DNA of 5,523 bases from Vulcanimicrobiota bacterium. GTDB taxonomy: Bacteria; Vulcanimicrobiota; Vulcanimicrobiia; Vulcanimicrobiales; Vulcanimicrobiaceae. The notes beneath the pieces were generated by a model that was not told the DNA's origin, made no database searches, and worked only from the letters and a program-made list of their open reading frames with translations. Shown here one piece after another: positions 1 through 4,819 of the stretch. The stretch is taken from NCBI GenBank assembly GCA_030040695.1, contig JASHTE010000153.1, positions 1 through 5,523 on the forward strand, read 5' to 3'. A program made the translations under genes and the position numbers. Numbering within the stretch: the first letter of the stretch is position 1; each line of letters opens with the position of its first letter.

Positions 1-150
1 GCTGAAAAGATGTGTCTCACGCGTCCGCATCGTCTGCTCGAGAGCTTCACGACTTGCCCACGCCAGCGTGAGCACGTCGCCGTTTCTGGCATCCGCAATC
101 GTAACCGGCACGAGGCCACGCTCGTCGAACTTCAATTCCTCAACCTTCAT
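1..150 (-). CDS. hisI: Phosphoribosyl-AMP cyclohydrolase (HisI / HisIE), N-terminal part, cut by window edge
   Basis: The first 50 codons are present and the rest lies beyond base 1. HisI opens the adenine ring of phosphoribosyl-AMP, the third step of histidine synthesis, in the cytoplasm. The translation begins [12 protein letters not shown] and continues with [20 protein letters not shown], followed by S-R-E-A-L. This is the typical HisI start: a [10 protein letters not shown] strand, a short turn, then the V-L-x-L-A-W-x-x-R-E-A-L strand-helix. The ATG at 150-148 overlaps the TGA of hisF (149-147) as ATGA, so translational coupling is expected. No Shine-Dalgarno is obvious, which fits coupling. 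Whether a HisE (pyrophosphohydrolase) domain is fused at the C-terminus cannot be seen. Identification is firm from motif and hisF neighbourhood. Confidence 0.92.
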   Translation of the reverse strand, partial: MKVEELKFDERGLVPVTIADARNGDVLTLAWASREALEQTMRTRETHLFS

Positions 151-905
151 CGTCGAATGGGAATGCCGCGCTGCGCGAGCGCTTCCTTCAAACGACCAAT
201 CTCCACGTCGCCGTCATGGAACAGCGACGCTGCGAGCGCCGCATCGGCATCCGTTTCCGAAAAGAGCTGCGCGAAGTCCTCGACCGAGCCTGCACCGCCG
301 GAGGCGATCACGGGAACCGGCACCGCTGCCCGGATTGCGCGAACGAGCGCGAGCTCGTAGCCCGTCCTCGTGCCGTCGCGATCCATCGAGGTGAGGAGAA
401 TCTCGCCGGCGCCGTACTCCGCGCATGCCTCCCGTGCCCACGCGATCGCGTCGCGCCGGGTCGGCGTCCGGCCGCCATCGATGACGACCTCCCATCCCTC
501 TTCGCTACTCCGCGCATCGATCGCAAGCACGAGGCATTGACTGCCGAACTCCTCCGCGACCTCGCGCAGCAGCGCGGGTTCGCGAACCGCGGCACTGTTG
601 AGCGACACTTTGTCGCAGCCGGCGCGCAGCAGCTCGCGCGCTTCATCGACCGTCCCGATACCGCCACCGACCGCGAACGGCATCGTCAGTTCCCGTGCAA
701 CCCTCGCGACGAGCTCGCGCCGCGTTCTTCTTCCTTCGATTGTCGCCGTGATGTCGAGGAACACGAGCTCGTCCGCACCGGCGGCTTCGTAGCGGGCCGC
801 CAGCTTGACCGGGTCTCCGGCATCGCGCAAGCCGACGAAGTTCACGCCTTTGACCACACGACCGTCCTTCACGTCGAGACAGGGAATGATGCGACGCGTG
901 AGCAT
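147..905 (-). CDS. hisF: Imidazole glycerol phosphate synthase cyclase subunit HisF
   Basis: Complete, 252 aa, the usual HisF length. It is a cytoplasmic (beta/alpha)8 barrel that pairs with glutaminase HisH. It uses the ammonia delivered to convert PRFAR into imidazole glycerol phosphate and AICAR, linking histidine and purine synthesis. Both catalytic aspartates are at the family positions: Asp11 in [15 protein letters not shown] and Asp130 in LVLAIDAR. Phosphate-binding loops are visible at about 80-84 (VGGGIG) and 202-206 (ASGGAG), and the conserved [10 protein letters not shown] is at 171-179. The ATG at 905 gives the standard [11 protein letters not shown] start. The gene begins 12 nt after the panE stop and its TGA overlaps the hisI ATG, so the three genes are probably cotranscribed. 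hisH and hisA are not in this window. Confidence 0.98.
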   Translation of the reverse strand: MLTRRIIPCLDVKDGRVVKGVNFVGLRDAGDPVKLAARYEAAGADELVFLDITATIEGRRTRRELVARVARELTMPFAVGGGIGTVDEARELLRAGCDKVSLNSAAVREPALLREVAEEFGSQCLVLAIDARSSEEGWEVVIDGGRTPTRRDAIAWAREACAEYGAGEILLTSMDRDGTRTGYELALVRAIRAAVPVPVIASGGAGSVEDFAQLFSETDADAALAASLFHDGDVEIGRLKEALAQRGIPIRR

Positions 906-917
906 CGGTCGACGCTT

Positions 918-1880
918 CTACGGGACCTGGCGCAGCGGAATGCGCTGCAGGCGTTCGTACATCGCCCGTTGCTTTGGAACGGCGACGTGGTGGCGCTCGC
1001 CGAGCTCGATCACCGCGCCGAGAATCGGGTCGAGCTCGAGCGGCCTGCCCGCCTCTACGTCCTGCAACATCGAGGTCTTGACGTCGTCGAGCCGCGCGGC
1101 GTACGCGATACGCGCCCTCGCCTCTTCTTCCACGTCCCGCACCAGGCCGAGCGCCTTTCCGACCTCGAGCGCCTCGATCATCAACGCGCGCACTTCGTCG
1201 AGCGCCTCCGAGTCACGCATCAACTCCCCGATCGTCATCCCTCTCGCGGCGGTCACGGGATTCAGACTCGCGTTTCCGACCAGCTTGTGCCAGAGCGCTC
1301 TGCGGAGGTCGTCGTCGACACTTGCCTCTAAGCCAGCGGACCCGAGCACAGAGGCGAGCCCACGCGCGCGCGCGCCGTTCTGCCCGCTTGCCTCCCCGAG
1401 CAGATAGCGTAAGCCGCCGCTCTGCGCGATCTCACCAGGCGATGCGATATGACCGGAGACGTGCACGACGCCTCCGATCGTCTGCGCGTCGGAGAACAGC
1501 GCGCCGATCGTTCCTCCGGGGTCCACAGACTTGAGCGGCGGAGTGCGCTCGAACCAAAACGGGACGCCATTCTGCAATGTCACGATCGTCACGCCCCGCC
1601 GCGCCGATGGTGTAAGCTGCTCGGTGAACGCCGGCCATTGATGCGCCTTGAACGTGAGCAGCAGCAAATCGGCGGCGGCCAGCTCACGTAGATCGTCGCT
1701 CGCCTCCACGCGCACTGCGAAGGCGCCGATGTCGCTTTCGACGATGCGGATCCCGTGCTCGCGTATCGCCGCGAGGTGGGCGCCGCGGGCAACCACTGCA
1801 ACTGGAACCCCGGCCCGGGCGAGGGCGGCGGCAATGAAGCCGCCGATCGCACCCGCGCCGACGACTACGAGGCGCGCGAT
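918..1880 (-). CDS. panE: Ketopantoate reductase (2-dehydropantoate 2-reductase), PanE/ApbA family, non-standard start
   Basis: The enzyme reduces 2-dehydropantoate to pantoate with NADPH, in the pantothenate/CoA pathway (cytoplasm). Numbered from the start chosen here (320 aa), the order is: Rossmann loop VVVGAGAIGG near residues 5-14; LLLTFKAHQ with Lys78; LQNGV near 102-106; W-H-K-L-V-G-N with catalytic Lys199 and Asn203, then NPVTA; and ML-QDVEAGRPLELDPILGA near 271-289, the C-terminal substrate-binding helix. All are family hallmarks. The frame has no ATG, GTG or TTG upstream of the GTG at 1796, and starting there would remove the GxGxxG loop. The best start is ATC at 1880, with GGAG five nt upstream (1889-1886). 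TAG stop is at 920-918. Family membership is sure; because PanE paralogues exist, the exact substrate is less so. A base error at the start codon is possible. Confidence 0.9.
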   Translation of the reverse strand: MARLVVVGAGAIGGFIAAALARAGVPVAVVARGAHLAAIREHGIRIVESDIGAFAVRVEASDDLRELAAADLLLLTFKAHQWPAFTEQLTPSARRGVTIVTLQNGVPFWFERTPPLKSVDPGGTIGALFSDAQTIGGVVHVSGHIASPGEIAQSGGLRYLLGEASGQNGARARGLASVLGSAGLEASVDDDLRRALWHKLVGNASLNPVTAARGMTIGELMRDSEALDEVRALMIEALEVGKALGLVRDVEEEARARIAYAARLDDVKTSMLQDVEAGRPLELDPILGAVIELGERHHVAVPKQRAMYERLQRIPLRQVP

Positions 1881-1885
1881 TCGCG

Positions 1886-1898
1886 CTCCGGGTCGGAG
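1886..1898 (-). promoter_or_regulatory. panE ribosome binding site inside a short hairpin
   Basis: On the minus strand CTCCG-ACC-CGGAG forms a perfect 5-bp stem with a 3-nt loop. Its 3' arm contains GGAG, the only good Shine-Dalgarno near the start of panE, five nt before the proposed ATC. The hairpin lies between the end of tRNA-Cys (1915) and panE. It could mask the ribosome site or be a weak stop for the tRNA transcript; it lacks a T tract. Function is inferred. Confidence 0.4.
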
Positions 1899-1914
1899 AT
1901 GGTGAGAAAGTATG

Positions 1915-1986
1915 AGGCGACGGGCAGATTCGAACTGCCGAATGGAGCTTTTGCAGAGCTCTGCCTTACCACTTGGCTACGTCGCC
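1915..1986 (-). tRNA. tRNA-Cys (GCA)
   Basis: The full cloverleaf is readable, 72 nt. The 7-bp acceptor is GGCGACG/CGTCGCC with U73, the discriminator typical of tRNA-Cys. The D arm is GCC-AAGTGGTAA-GGC. The anticodon arm GAGCT-CTGCAAA-AGCTC presents anticodon GCA. The variable loop is 5 nt and the T arm is GGCAG-TTCGAAT-CTGCC. CCA is not encoded (CAT follows position 73), so it needs tRNA nucleotidyltransferase. It starts 10 nt after the CCA of tRNA-Gly and ends about 34 nt before panE. Confidence 0.97.
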
Positions 1987-1996
1987 TTAGGTGCGC

Positions 1997-2070
1997 TGGA
2001 GCGGGTAGTGGGAATCGAACCCACGCATCAACCTTGGGAAGGTCGCAGGCTACCATTACATCATACCCGC
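1997..2070 (-). tRNA. tRNA-Gly (CCC)
   Basis: 74 nt including the encoded CCA at 1999-1997. The acceptor GCGGGTA/TACCCGC is perfect with U73. The anticodon arm CGACC-TTCCCAA-GGTTG gives anticodon CCC, reading GGG. The T arm is GTGGG-TTCGATT-CCCAC and the variable loop is 4 nt. The D stem ATGT/GCCT carries one U-C mismatch. It is the first tRNA of a Gly-Cys pair and lies 49 nt after the stop of the membrane protein gene on the same strand. Confidence 0.97.
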
Positions 2071-2110
2071 GTTCTCGCCATATGCCGCCGTTCGCCCCGC
2101 TTGCTTTCTC

Positions 2111-2116
2111 ATCCTA
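2111..2116 (-). promoter_or_regulatory. Candidate -10 box for the tRNA-Gly/tRNA-Cys unit
   Basis: The minus strand reads TAGGAT here, about 40 nt before the first base of tRNA-Gly, so a start near 2104 would leave a leader of about 34 nt. The same hexamer occurs at a similar distance before the tRNA-Val/Asp/Phe array. No convincing -35 lies 16-18 nt upstream, so read-through from the membrane protein gene is an alternative. Confidence 0.3.
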
Positions 2117-2119
2117 GGG

Positions 2120-2773
2120 CTATGAGAGCACGCCCACCGCGCGTGCAAGCACGAGCGCAAGCGTTACGAGCGATATCAGCGATTCCGCGAGCATCAGCAT
2201 CTTCGCCATAGGGCTGAGCGGCATAACGTCGGCCGGGCTGAACGCGGTTGCGGTGACGAACGCGAGATAGAGGTAATCGGTAAACTGCGCCTTCCAGTCC
2301 GTTGGGATGCACGCCATCTTCCCCATCATCGCGCTCATCTGGGGAAAGAGGAAATCCGCGTCTGGCATCTCACGAGCCGCGCGGAGCGAGCGAGGATACG
2401 GCCCTCCGCCGTCGAGCTCCCAATACCACAATCCGAAGACGAGCACGTTCGTGATCCATATCTGCGCTCCAGCCGTTAGCAGCTCGACCCCGGTAATGTG
2501 GCGTGAGGTGAGGATATACGAAACCAACAACACCACCGAAGCGGCATTGAAGAAATTGACGATGGCAATCAACACGATCGAGACTGCGCGCTGCGCTCCC
2601 CACCGCGCCCTACGGAACCGCATCACCAGAAGCGGTGCGAGCACGAGCAACACGAGCACCGGCGCCACCCAAATGGGGCCGATCGTGTAGCGCGGCGGAA
2701 GCAGCGCATAGAGTATCACGGCCAGCACCACCGTAGCCGTCGCGTACCAGCGTGAAGAGTCCAGGGCCGTCAT
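2120..2773 (-). CDS. Polytopic membrane protein with a K+-channel-like, degenerate pore loop
   Basis: 217 aa, hydrophobic; function unknown. Likely membrane segments are about 10-27, 31-51, 63-88, 98-118 and 191-213. Between the last two is a polar stretch with W-Y-W-E-L-D-G-G-G-P (117-125) and DFLFPQM (140-146). A re-entrant helix-like region follows: FTDYLYLAFVTATAF (164-178) then S-P-A-D-V-M-P (179-185). The spacing D-Y-L-Y-x-x-F-V-T-x-T....D-x-x-P copies the pore helix, filter and exit of two-TM K+ channels, but the GYG filter is replaced by F-S-P, so K+ selectivity is not expected. This resembles conserved uncharacterised membrane proteins of soil bacteria, recalled rather than searched; DUF1345-type proteins are an alternative. 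ATG at 2773 is the first start, with no strong Shine-Dalgarno. It is divergent to the DUF5069-like operon, with tRNA-Gly downstream. Confidence 0.8.
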   Translation of the reverse strand: MTALDSSRWYATATVVLAVILYALLPPRYTIGPIWVAPVLVLLVLAPLLVMRFRRARWGAQRAVSIVLIAIVNFFNAASVVLLVSYILTSRHITGVELLTAGAQIWITNVLVFGLWYWELDGGGPYPRSLRAAREMPDADFLFPQMSAMMGKMACIPTDWKAQFTDYLYLAFVTATAFSPADVMPLSPMAKMLMLAESLISLVTLALVLARAVGVLS

Positions 2774-2837
2774 GCGCCGGGCGATTCGTCCGCGAGCCTA
2801 CGGCAACCCGCCGTCACCGGCCGCGGTTATGGGCGGC

Positions 2838-3185
2838 ATGCCGACAGATTTTCGCGACGGAAAGACCTTCCCACGCCGCGGGCGTGAGCGTCAAGGCGAG
2901 GCGCTCTGGCTCTGGCGTGTCTTCGACAAGGCGCGCGCCGCCGGCGCGGGGACGATTCACGACTACATCTACCCCTGCCCTATGGATAAGGGTGTCCTGG
3001 AACGGTGGGGCCTCACACCTGAGGAGTTCAGCGCCGCCGTTGTGGCGCATCCGACCGATGCGGAGATCGCGCGCTGGTTCTCGGAGCGTGTATCACCCGA
3101 GGGTATCCGCGCCGCGAACGAGTGGCTAACGAAAGAAAAGGTCGCTAACATGGACCGACAGGACGCAGAGGAAGGCGCTGCCTAA
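2838..3185 (+). CDS. DUF5069-like small cytoplasmic protein
   Basis: 115 aa from the ATG at 2838, with no known biochemical role. The core fits the DUF5069 pattern as I recall it: an N-terminal DGKTFPRRGRE, then ALWLWRVFDKARA, then a G-T-I-H-D-Y-I-Y-x-C-P-M-D-K segment, L-x-x-W-G-L-T-P-E-E-F, and a closing T-D-A-E-I-A-R-W helix. There is no signal peptide or membrane segment. In-frame ATGs also exist at 2772 and 2829. The 2772 start would overlap the start codon of the divergent membrane gene and add a Pro/Arg-rich leader unlike the family, so 2838 (or 2829) is preferred; neither has a strong Shine-Dalgarno. It is first of three tightly spaced genes, 12 nt before the hydrolase, suggesting a shared pathway or stress role. 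The family call is moderately sure; function is not inferred. Confidence 0.75.
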   Translation: MPTDFRDGKTFPRRGRERQGEALWLWRVFDKARAAGAGTIHDYIYPCPMDKGVLERWGLTPEEFSAAVVAHPTDAEIARWFSERVSPEGIRAANEWLTKEKVANMDRQDAEEGAA

Positions 3186-3197
3186 AAGACGAGCCCT

Positions 3198-3869
3198 ATG
3201 GGTTCGATGATTGAGTTCACGCGACCGGACGAGCAGAAGGCGCCCGCCTATCTCGCCGAGCCGGCTCGCAGTGAAGGGGCACCTGGCGTCGTCATGCTCG
3301 AAGAGTGGTGGGGCGTCAACGCAGAGATCAAGCAAACTGCGGATCGCCTCGCGAGCGAAGGCTTCCGTGTTCTCATCCCGGACCTGTTCCGCGGCCGTGT
3401 CGCAGCGACCGGTGACGAGGCGAATCACCTGATGCAGGGCCTCGACTTCACCGACGCAGCAACCCAAGACACCCGCGGCGCCGTGCAATACTTGAAGAAG
3501 GGGAGCAGTAAAGTAGGCGTCACAGGCTTTTGCATGGGCGGCGCGTTGACGTTCCTCGCCGCGATGTACGTTCCCGAGGTCGACGCTGCGGTTGCGTGGT
3601 ACGGCCTTCCGCCGCCGGAGGCGGGCGATCCATCGAGGATCCGCATTCCAATCATGGGGCACTGGGCGGCACGCGACGAGTTCTTCACGATCGAGGTCGT
3701 CGACGCGCTCGAGCAGAAGCTCAAGGCGGGCAGCGTGCCGTACGAGTTCCATCGCTACGACGCGAAGCACGCCTTTGCCAATCCGAAGGGACTCGGAAAC
3801 TTCGACCGGGTTGCCGCCGAGACCGCATGGCAGCGCACCGTGGATTTCTTCAACCGCACGCTGAGGTAA
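3198..3869 (+). CDS. Dienelactone hydrolase family protein (alpha/beta hydrolase)
   Basis: 223 aa, close to the usual DLH length of about 230, without a signal peptide. Family members hydrolyse dienelactone to maleylacetate in chloroaromatic breakdown, but many homologues act on other esters or lactones, so the substrate here is open. The catalytic triad is complete: Cys112 in the nucleophile elbow GFCMGG, Asp160 in GHWAARDEFF, and His191 in YDAKHAFANP. E-E-W-W-G-V-N at 35-41 is the family motif holding the glutamate that activates the cysteine, followed by ADRLASEGFRVLIPDLFRG. The ATG at 3198 is used; ATG at 3207 is also possible and both have weak Shine-Dalgarno sequences. It lies 12 nt after the DUF5069-like gene and 7 nt before a small protein gene. 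No other aromatic-degradation gene is nearby, so a role in ring cleavage is unsupported. Confidence 0.93.
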   Translation: MGSMIEFTRPDEQKAPAYLAEPARSEGAPGVVMLEEWWGVNAEIKQTADRLASEGFRVLIPDLFRGRVAATGDEANHLMQGLDFTDAATQDTRGAVQYLKKGSSKVGVTGFCMGGALTFLAAMYVPEVDAAVAWYGLPPPEAGDPSRIRIPIMGHWAARDEFFTIEVVDALEQKLKAGSVPYEFHRYDAKHAFANPKGLGNFDRVAAETAWQRTVDFFNRTLR

Positions 3870-3876
3870 GACGCCG

Positions 3877-4011
3877 ATGATGAAAAACGTCGACAGGAAG
3901 CGCGAACGCGAACGACAGATCGAGCTCATCGCAACAGCGATTGGCGCCGCCGTCGCCGTTGTCGTCGCACTTCGCAAGCTCTTCCAAAGCCTCGCCGACC
4001 TCGGCCGGTAG
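3877..4011 (+). CDS. Small protein, 44 aa, one predicted hydrophobic helix
   Basis: This open frame follows the hydrolase stop by 7 nt. The product starts MMKNVDRKRERERQIEL, a very basic and acidic stretch, followed by a hydrophobic segment I-A-T-A-I-G-A-A-V-A-V-V-V-A-L (18-32) and a short basic-amphipathic tail R-K-L-F-Q-S-L-A-D-L-G-R. It may be a single-pass membrane micropeptide or an amphipathic helix. A fair Shine-Dalgarno, GAGGT at 3863-3867, overlaps the hydrolase stop and lies 9 nt from the ATG at 3877 (a second ATG is at 3880). The TAG is at 4009-4011, only 3 nt from the convergent nuclease gene. I know no family for it. Placement, ribosome site and protein-like composition argue for a real gene; its small size leaves doubt. 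Confidence 0.55.
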   Translation: MMKNVDRKRERERQIELIATAIGAAVAVVVALRKLFQSLADLGR

Positions 4012-4014
4012 AAG

Positions 4015-4467
4015 TCAGCCTGCGGGCTCGGAATTAGCGCGCGTCCGCAATAAGTAGGCCTTCCCGGCATCAAAGCGTGAGAGGTCTTCCTCAAGCATAG
4101 CTATTGCAGTGTTGCATCTATTGCAGAGCAAGCCGCGTACTCGTCCGGTGACATGACAATGATCGACGTAGAGGTGCTGGAGGAAGACTGCGTCATAGCG
4201 GGAGTGCATGGCCCTTTTGCAGTCCGTCCAGTGCCTATGGCAGATGGCGCAGCGTTCATGCTGCACCTCTAAGAGAAGCTCGACGTATCTAAATGAGACG
4301 CCGTACTTCTTCTCTATGGTTTGGCGACGGATTGCCTCCCGTCGCCGTGGGCTCTTGTGGTAGTATTCGCGGTTCCATGTTCTCGCGCAGTTGCGGCAAC
4401 GGAGAATCCCACTGGAAAGCGGCTTCTTTGGAATTCCGCAGCGCGGACAAATCGGCTCTTTCTTCAC
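4015..4467 (-). CDS. Recombination endonuclease VII-type HNH nuclease
   Basis: From GTG at 4467 this is a 150-aa zinc-dependent nuclease of the family of T4 gp49, which cuts branched DNA; relatives are common in phages and as stand-alone mobile genes. An N-terminal zinc ribbon has C-P-R-C at 7-10 and C-R-N-C at 24-27. The endonuclease VII core follows: KKYGVSFRYVELLLEVQ, then C-A-I-C at 73-76, L-Y-V-D-H-C-H with catalytic Asp102-His103, and T-G-R-V-R-G-L-L-C-N-R-C-N-T-A with Cys115/Cys118. A longer frame opens at GTG 4548, but its first 11 codons are the hairpin behind tRNA-Phe, so I prefer 4467. G+C falls to about 50% (30 of 60 at 4081-4140, 28 of 60 at 4261-4320) against 41 of 60 at 3361-3420 in the hydrolase. 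This suggests recent acquisition. No phage partner genes are seen. Confidence 0.88.
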   Translation of the reverse strand: MKKEPICPRCGIPKKPLSSGILRCRNCARTWNREYYHKSPRRREAIRRQTIEKKYGVSFRYVELLLEVQHERCAICHRHWTDCKRAMHSRYDAVFLQHLYVDHCHVTGRVRGLLCNRCNTAIAMLEEDLSRFDAGKAYLLRTRANSEPAG

Positions 4468-4475
4468 GGTGGGGG

Positions 4476-4484
4476 ATTGTACCA
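4476..4484 (-). promoter_or_regulatory. Candidate extended -10 promoter of the nuclease gene
   Basis: The minus strand reads TGGTACAAT, an extended -10 (TGn plus TACAAT, one base off consensus). The hexamer ends 8 nt before the GTG at 4467, so transcription would begin within a few bases of the start codon and give a nearly leaderless mRNA. No Shine-Dalgarno lies in the gap (CCCCCACC). A weak -35, CATACA, lies 18 nt upstream at 4505-4500. Confidence 0.4.
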
Positions 4485-4514
4485 GCGATGGCTGCCAACT
4501 GTATGGCGCATTGA

Positions 4515-4547
4515 TGAAAGCCGTCGAGAGAGACTCGGCGGCTTTCA
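4515..4547 (-). terminator. Hairpin behind tRNA-Phe, likely terminator of the tRNA array
   Basis: Arms TGAAAGCCGCCGAG and CTCGACGGCTTTCA close a 5-nt loop. The 14-bp stem has one A-C mismatch on the minus strand (U-G on the plus strand). It starts 9 nt after the last base of tRNA-Phe. The short T run is part of the 3' arm (GGCTTTCATC), as in many compact or two-way terminators. There is no long free U tract, so efficiency is uncertain. Confidence 0.55.
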
Positions 4548-4556
4548 CCTCAGGTT

Positions 4557-4629
4557 TGCCAAGGACCCGAGTTGAACGGGTGACCCCTCACTTTTCAGGC
4601 GAGTGCTCTACCGGCTGAGCTACCTTGGC
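4557..4629 (-). tRNA. tRNA-Phe (GAA)
   Basis: 73 nt. The acceptor GCCAAGG/CCTTGGC is perfect with A73. The D arm is GCTC-AGCCGGTA-GAGC, the anticodon arm CTCGC-CTGAAAA-GTGAG with anticodon GAA, the variable loop GGGTC, and the T arm ACCCG-TTCAACT-CGGGT. CCA is not encoded (AAC follows position 73). Its first base directly follows the CCA of tRNA-Asp with no spacer. It is the last tRNA of the array, with a terminator-like hairpin and the low-GC nuclease gene behind it. Confidence 0.97.
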
Positions 4630-4706
4630 TGGCGACGCTGATGGGGCTCGAACCCACGACCTCCGCCGTGACAGGGCGGCGCTCTAACCAACTGAGCTAC
4701 AGCGCC
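4630..4706 (-). tRNA. tRNA-Asp (GTC)
   Basis: 77 nt including the encoded CCA at 4632-4630. The acceptor GGCGCTG/CAGCGTC has one G-U pair, and G73 is the discriminator expected for Asp. The D arm is GCTC-AGTTGGTTA-GAGC, the anticodon arm CCGCC-CTGTCAC-GGCGG with anticodon GTC, and the T arm GTGGG-TTCGAGC-CCCAT. It lies 5 nt after the CCA of tRNA-Val and touches tRNA-Phe. Confidence 0.97.
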
Positions 4707-4711
4707 AGGCA

Positions 4712-4786
4712 TGGTGGGCACGGCTGGGCTCGAACCAGCGACCCCCCGCGTGTGAAGCGGATGCTCTCCCACTGAGCTACGCGCCC
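4712..4786 (-). tRNA. tRNA-Val (CAC)
   Basis: 75 nt with encoded CCA at 4714-4712. The acceptor GGGCGCG/CGTGCCC has one G-U pair and A73. The D arm is GCTC-AGTGGGA-GAGC, the anticodon arm TCCGC-TTCACAC-GCGGG with anticodon CAC (reads GUG), the variable loop GGGTC, and the T arm GCTGG-TTCGAGC-CCAGC. It is the first gene of the Val-Asp-Phe array. Confidence 0.97.
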
Positions 4787-4819
4787 ACGTTGCCGGCCAC
4801 GTCCTGTTGGACAGGCTCC

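Noticed and set aside
216..1331. 371-codon open frame on the plus strand opposite hisF and panE
   Set aside because: It is the antisense shadow of two clearly identified genes, rich in Arg and His as expected from high-GC codons, and matches no family I know.
1755..2211. Plus-strand open frames over the tRNA-Gly/tRNA-Cys pair
   Set aside because: They translate tRNA complements (RFELPNGAFAEL, GSGNRTHAST, VVGIEPTHQPWEG) and are artefacts.
2774..2837. Divergent promoters between the membrane gene and the DUF5069-like gene
   Set aside because: They must exist in or near this gap, but no -35/-10 pair with acceptable spacing stands out on either strand.
3990..4040. Terminator between the convergent small protein gene and the nuclease gene
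   Set aside because: Only short stems such as GCCGA/TCGGC (2-nt loop) and AGCC/GGCT are present, and neither has a T tract.
3126..4094. 322-codon open frame on the minus strand opposite the hydrolase
   Set aside because: It covers the sense hydrolase, the small protein and the nuclease 3' end in another frame. It has shadow-like composition and no recognisable domain.
4015..4629. Full integrated element with att sites at tRNA-Phe
   Set aside because: No integrase and no second copy of the tRNA-Phe 3' end are present. Only the composition shift and position support acquisition.
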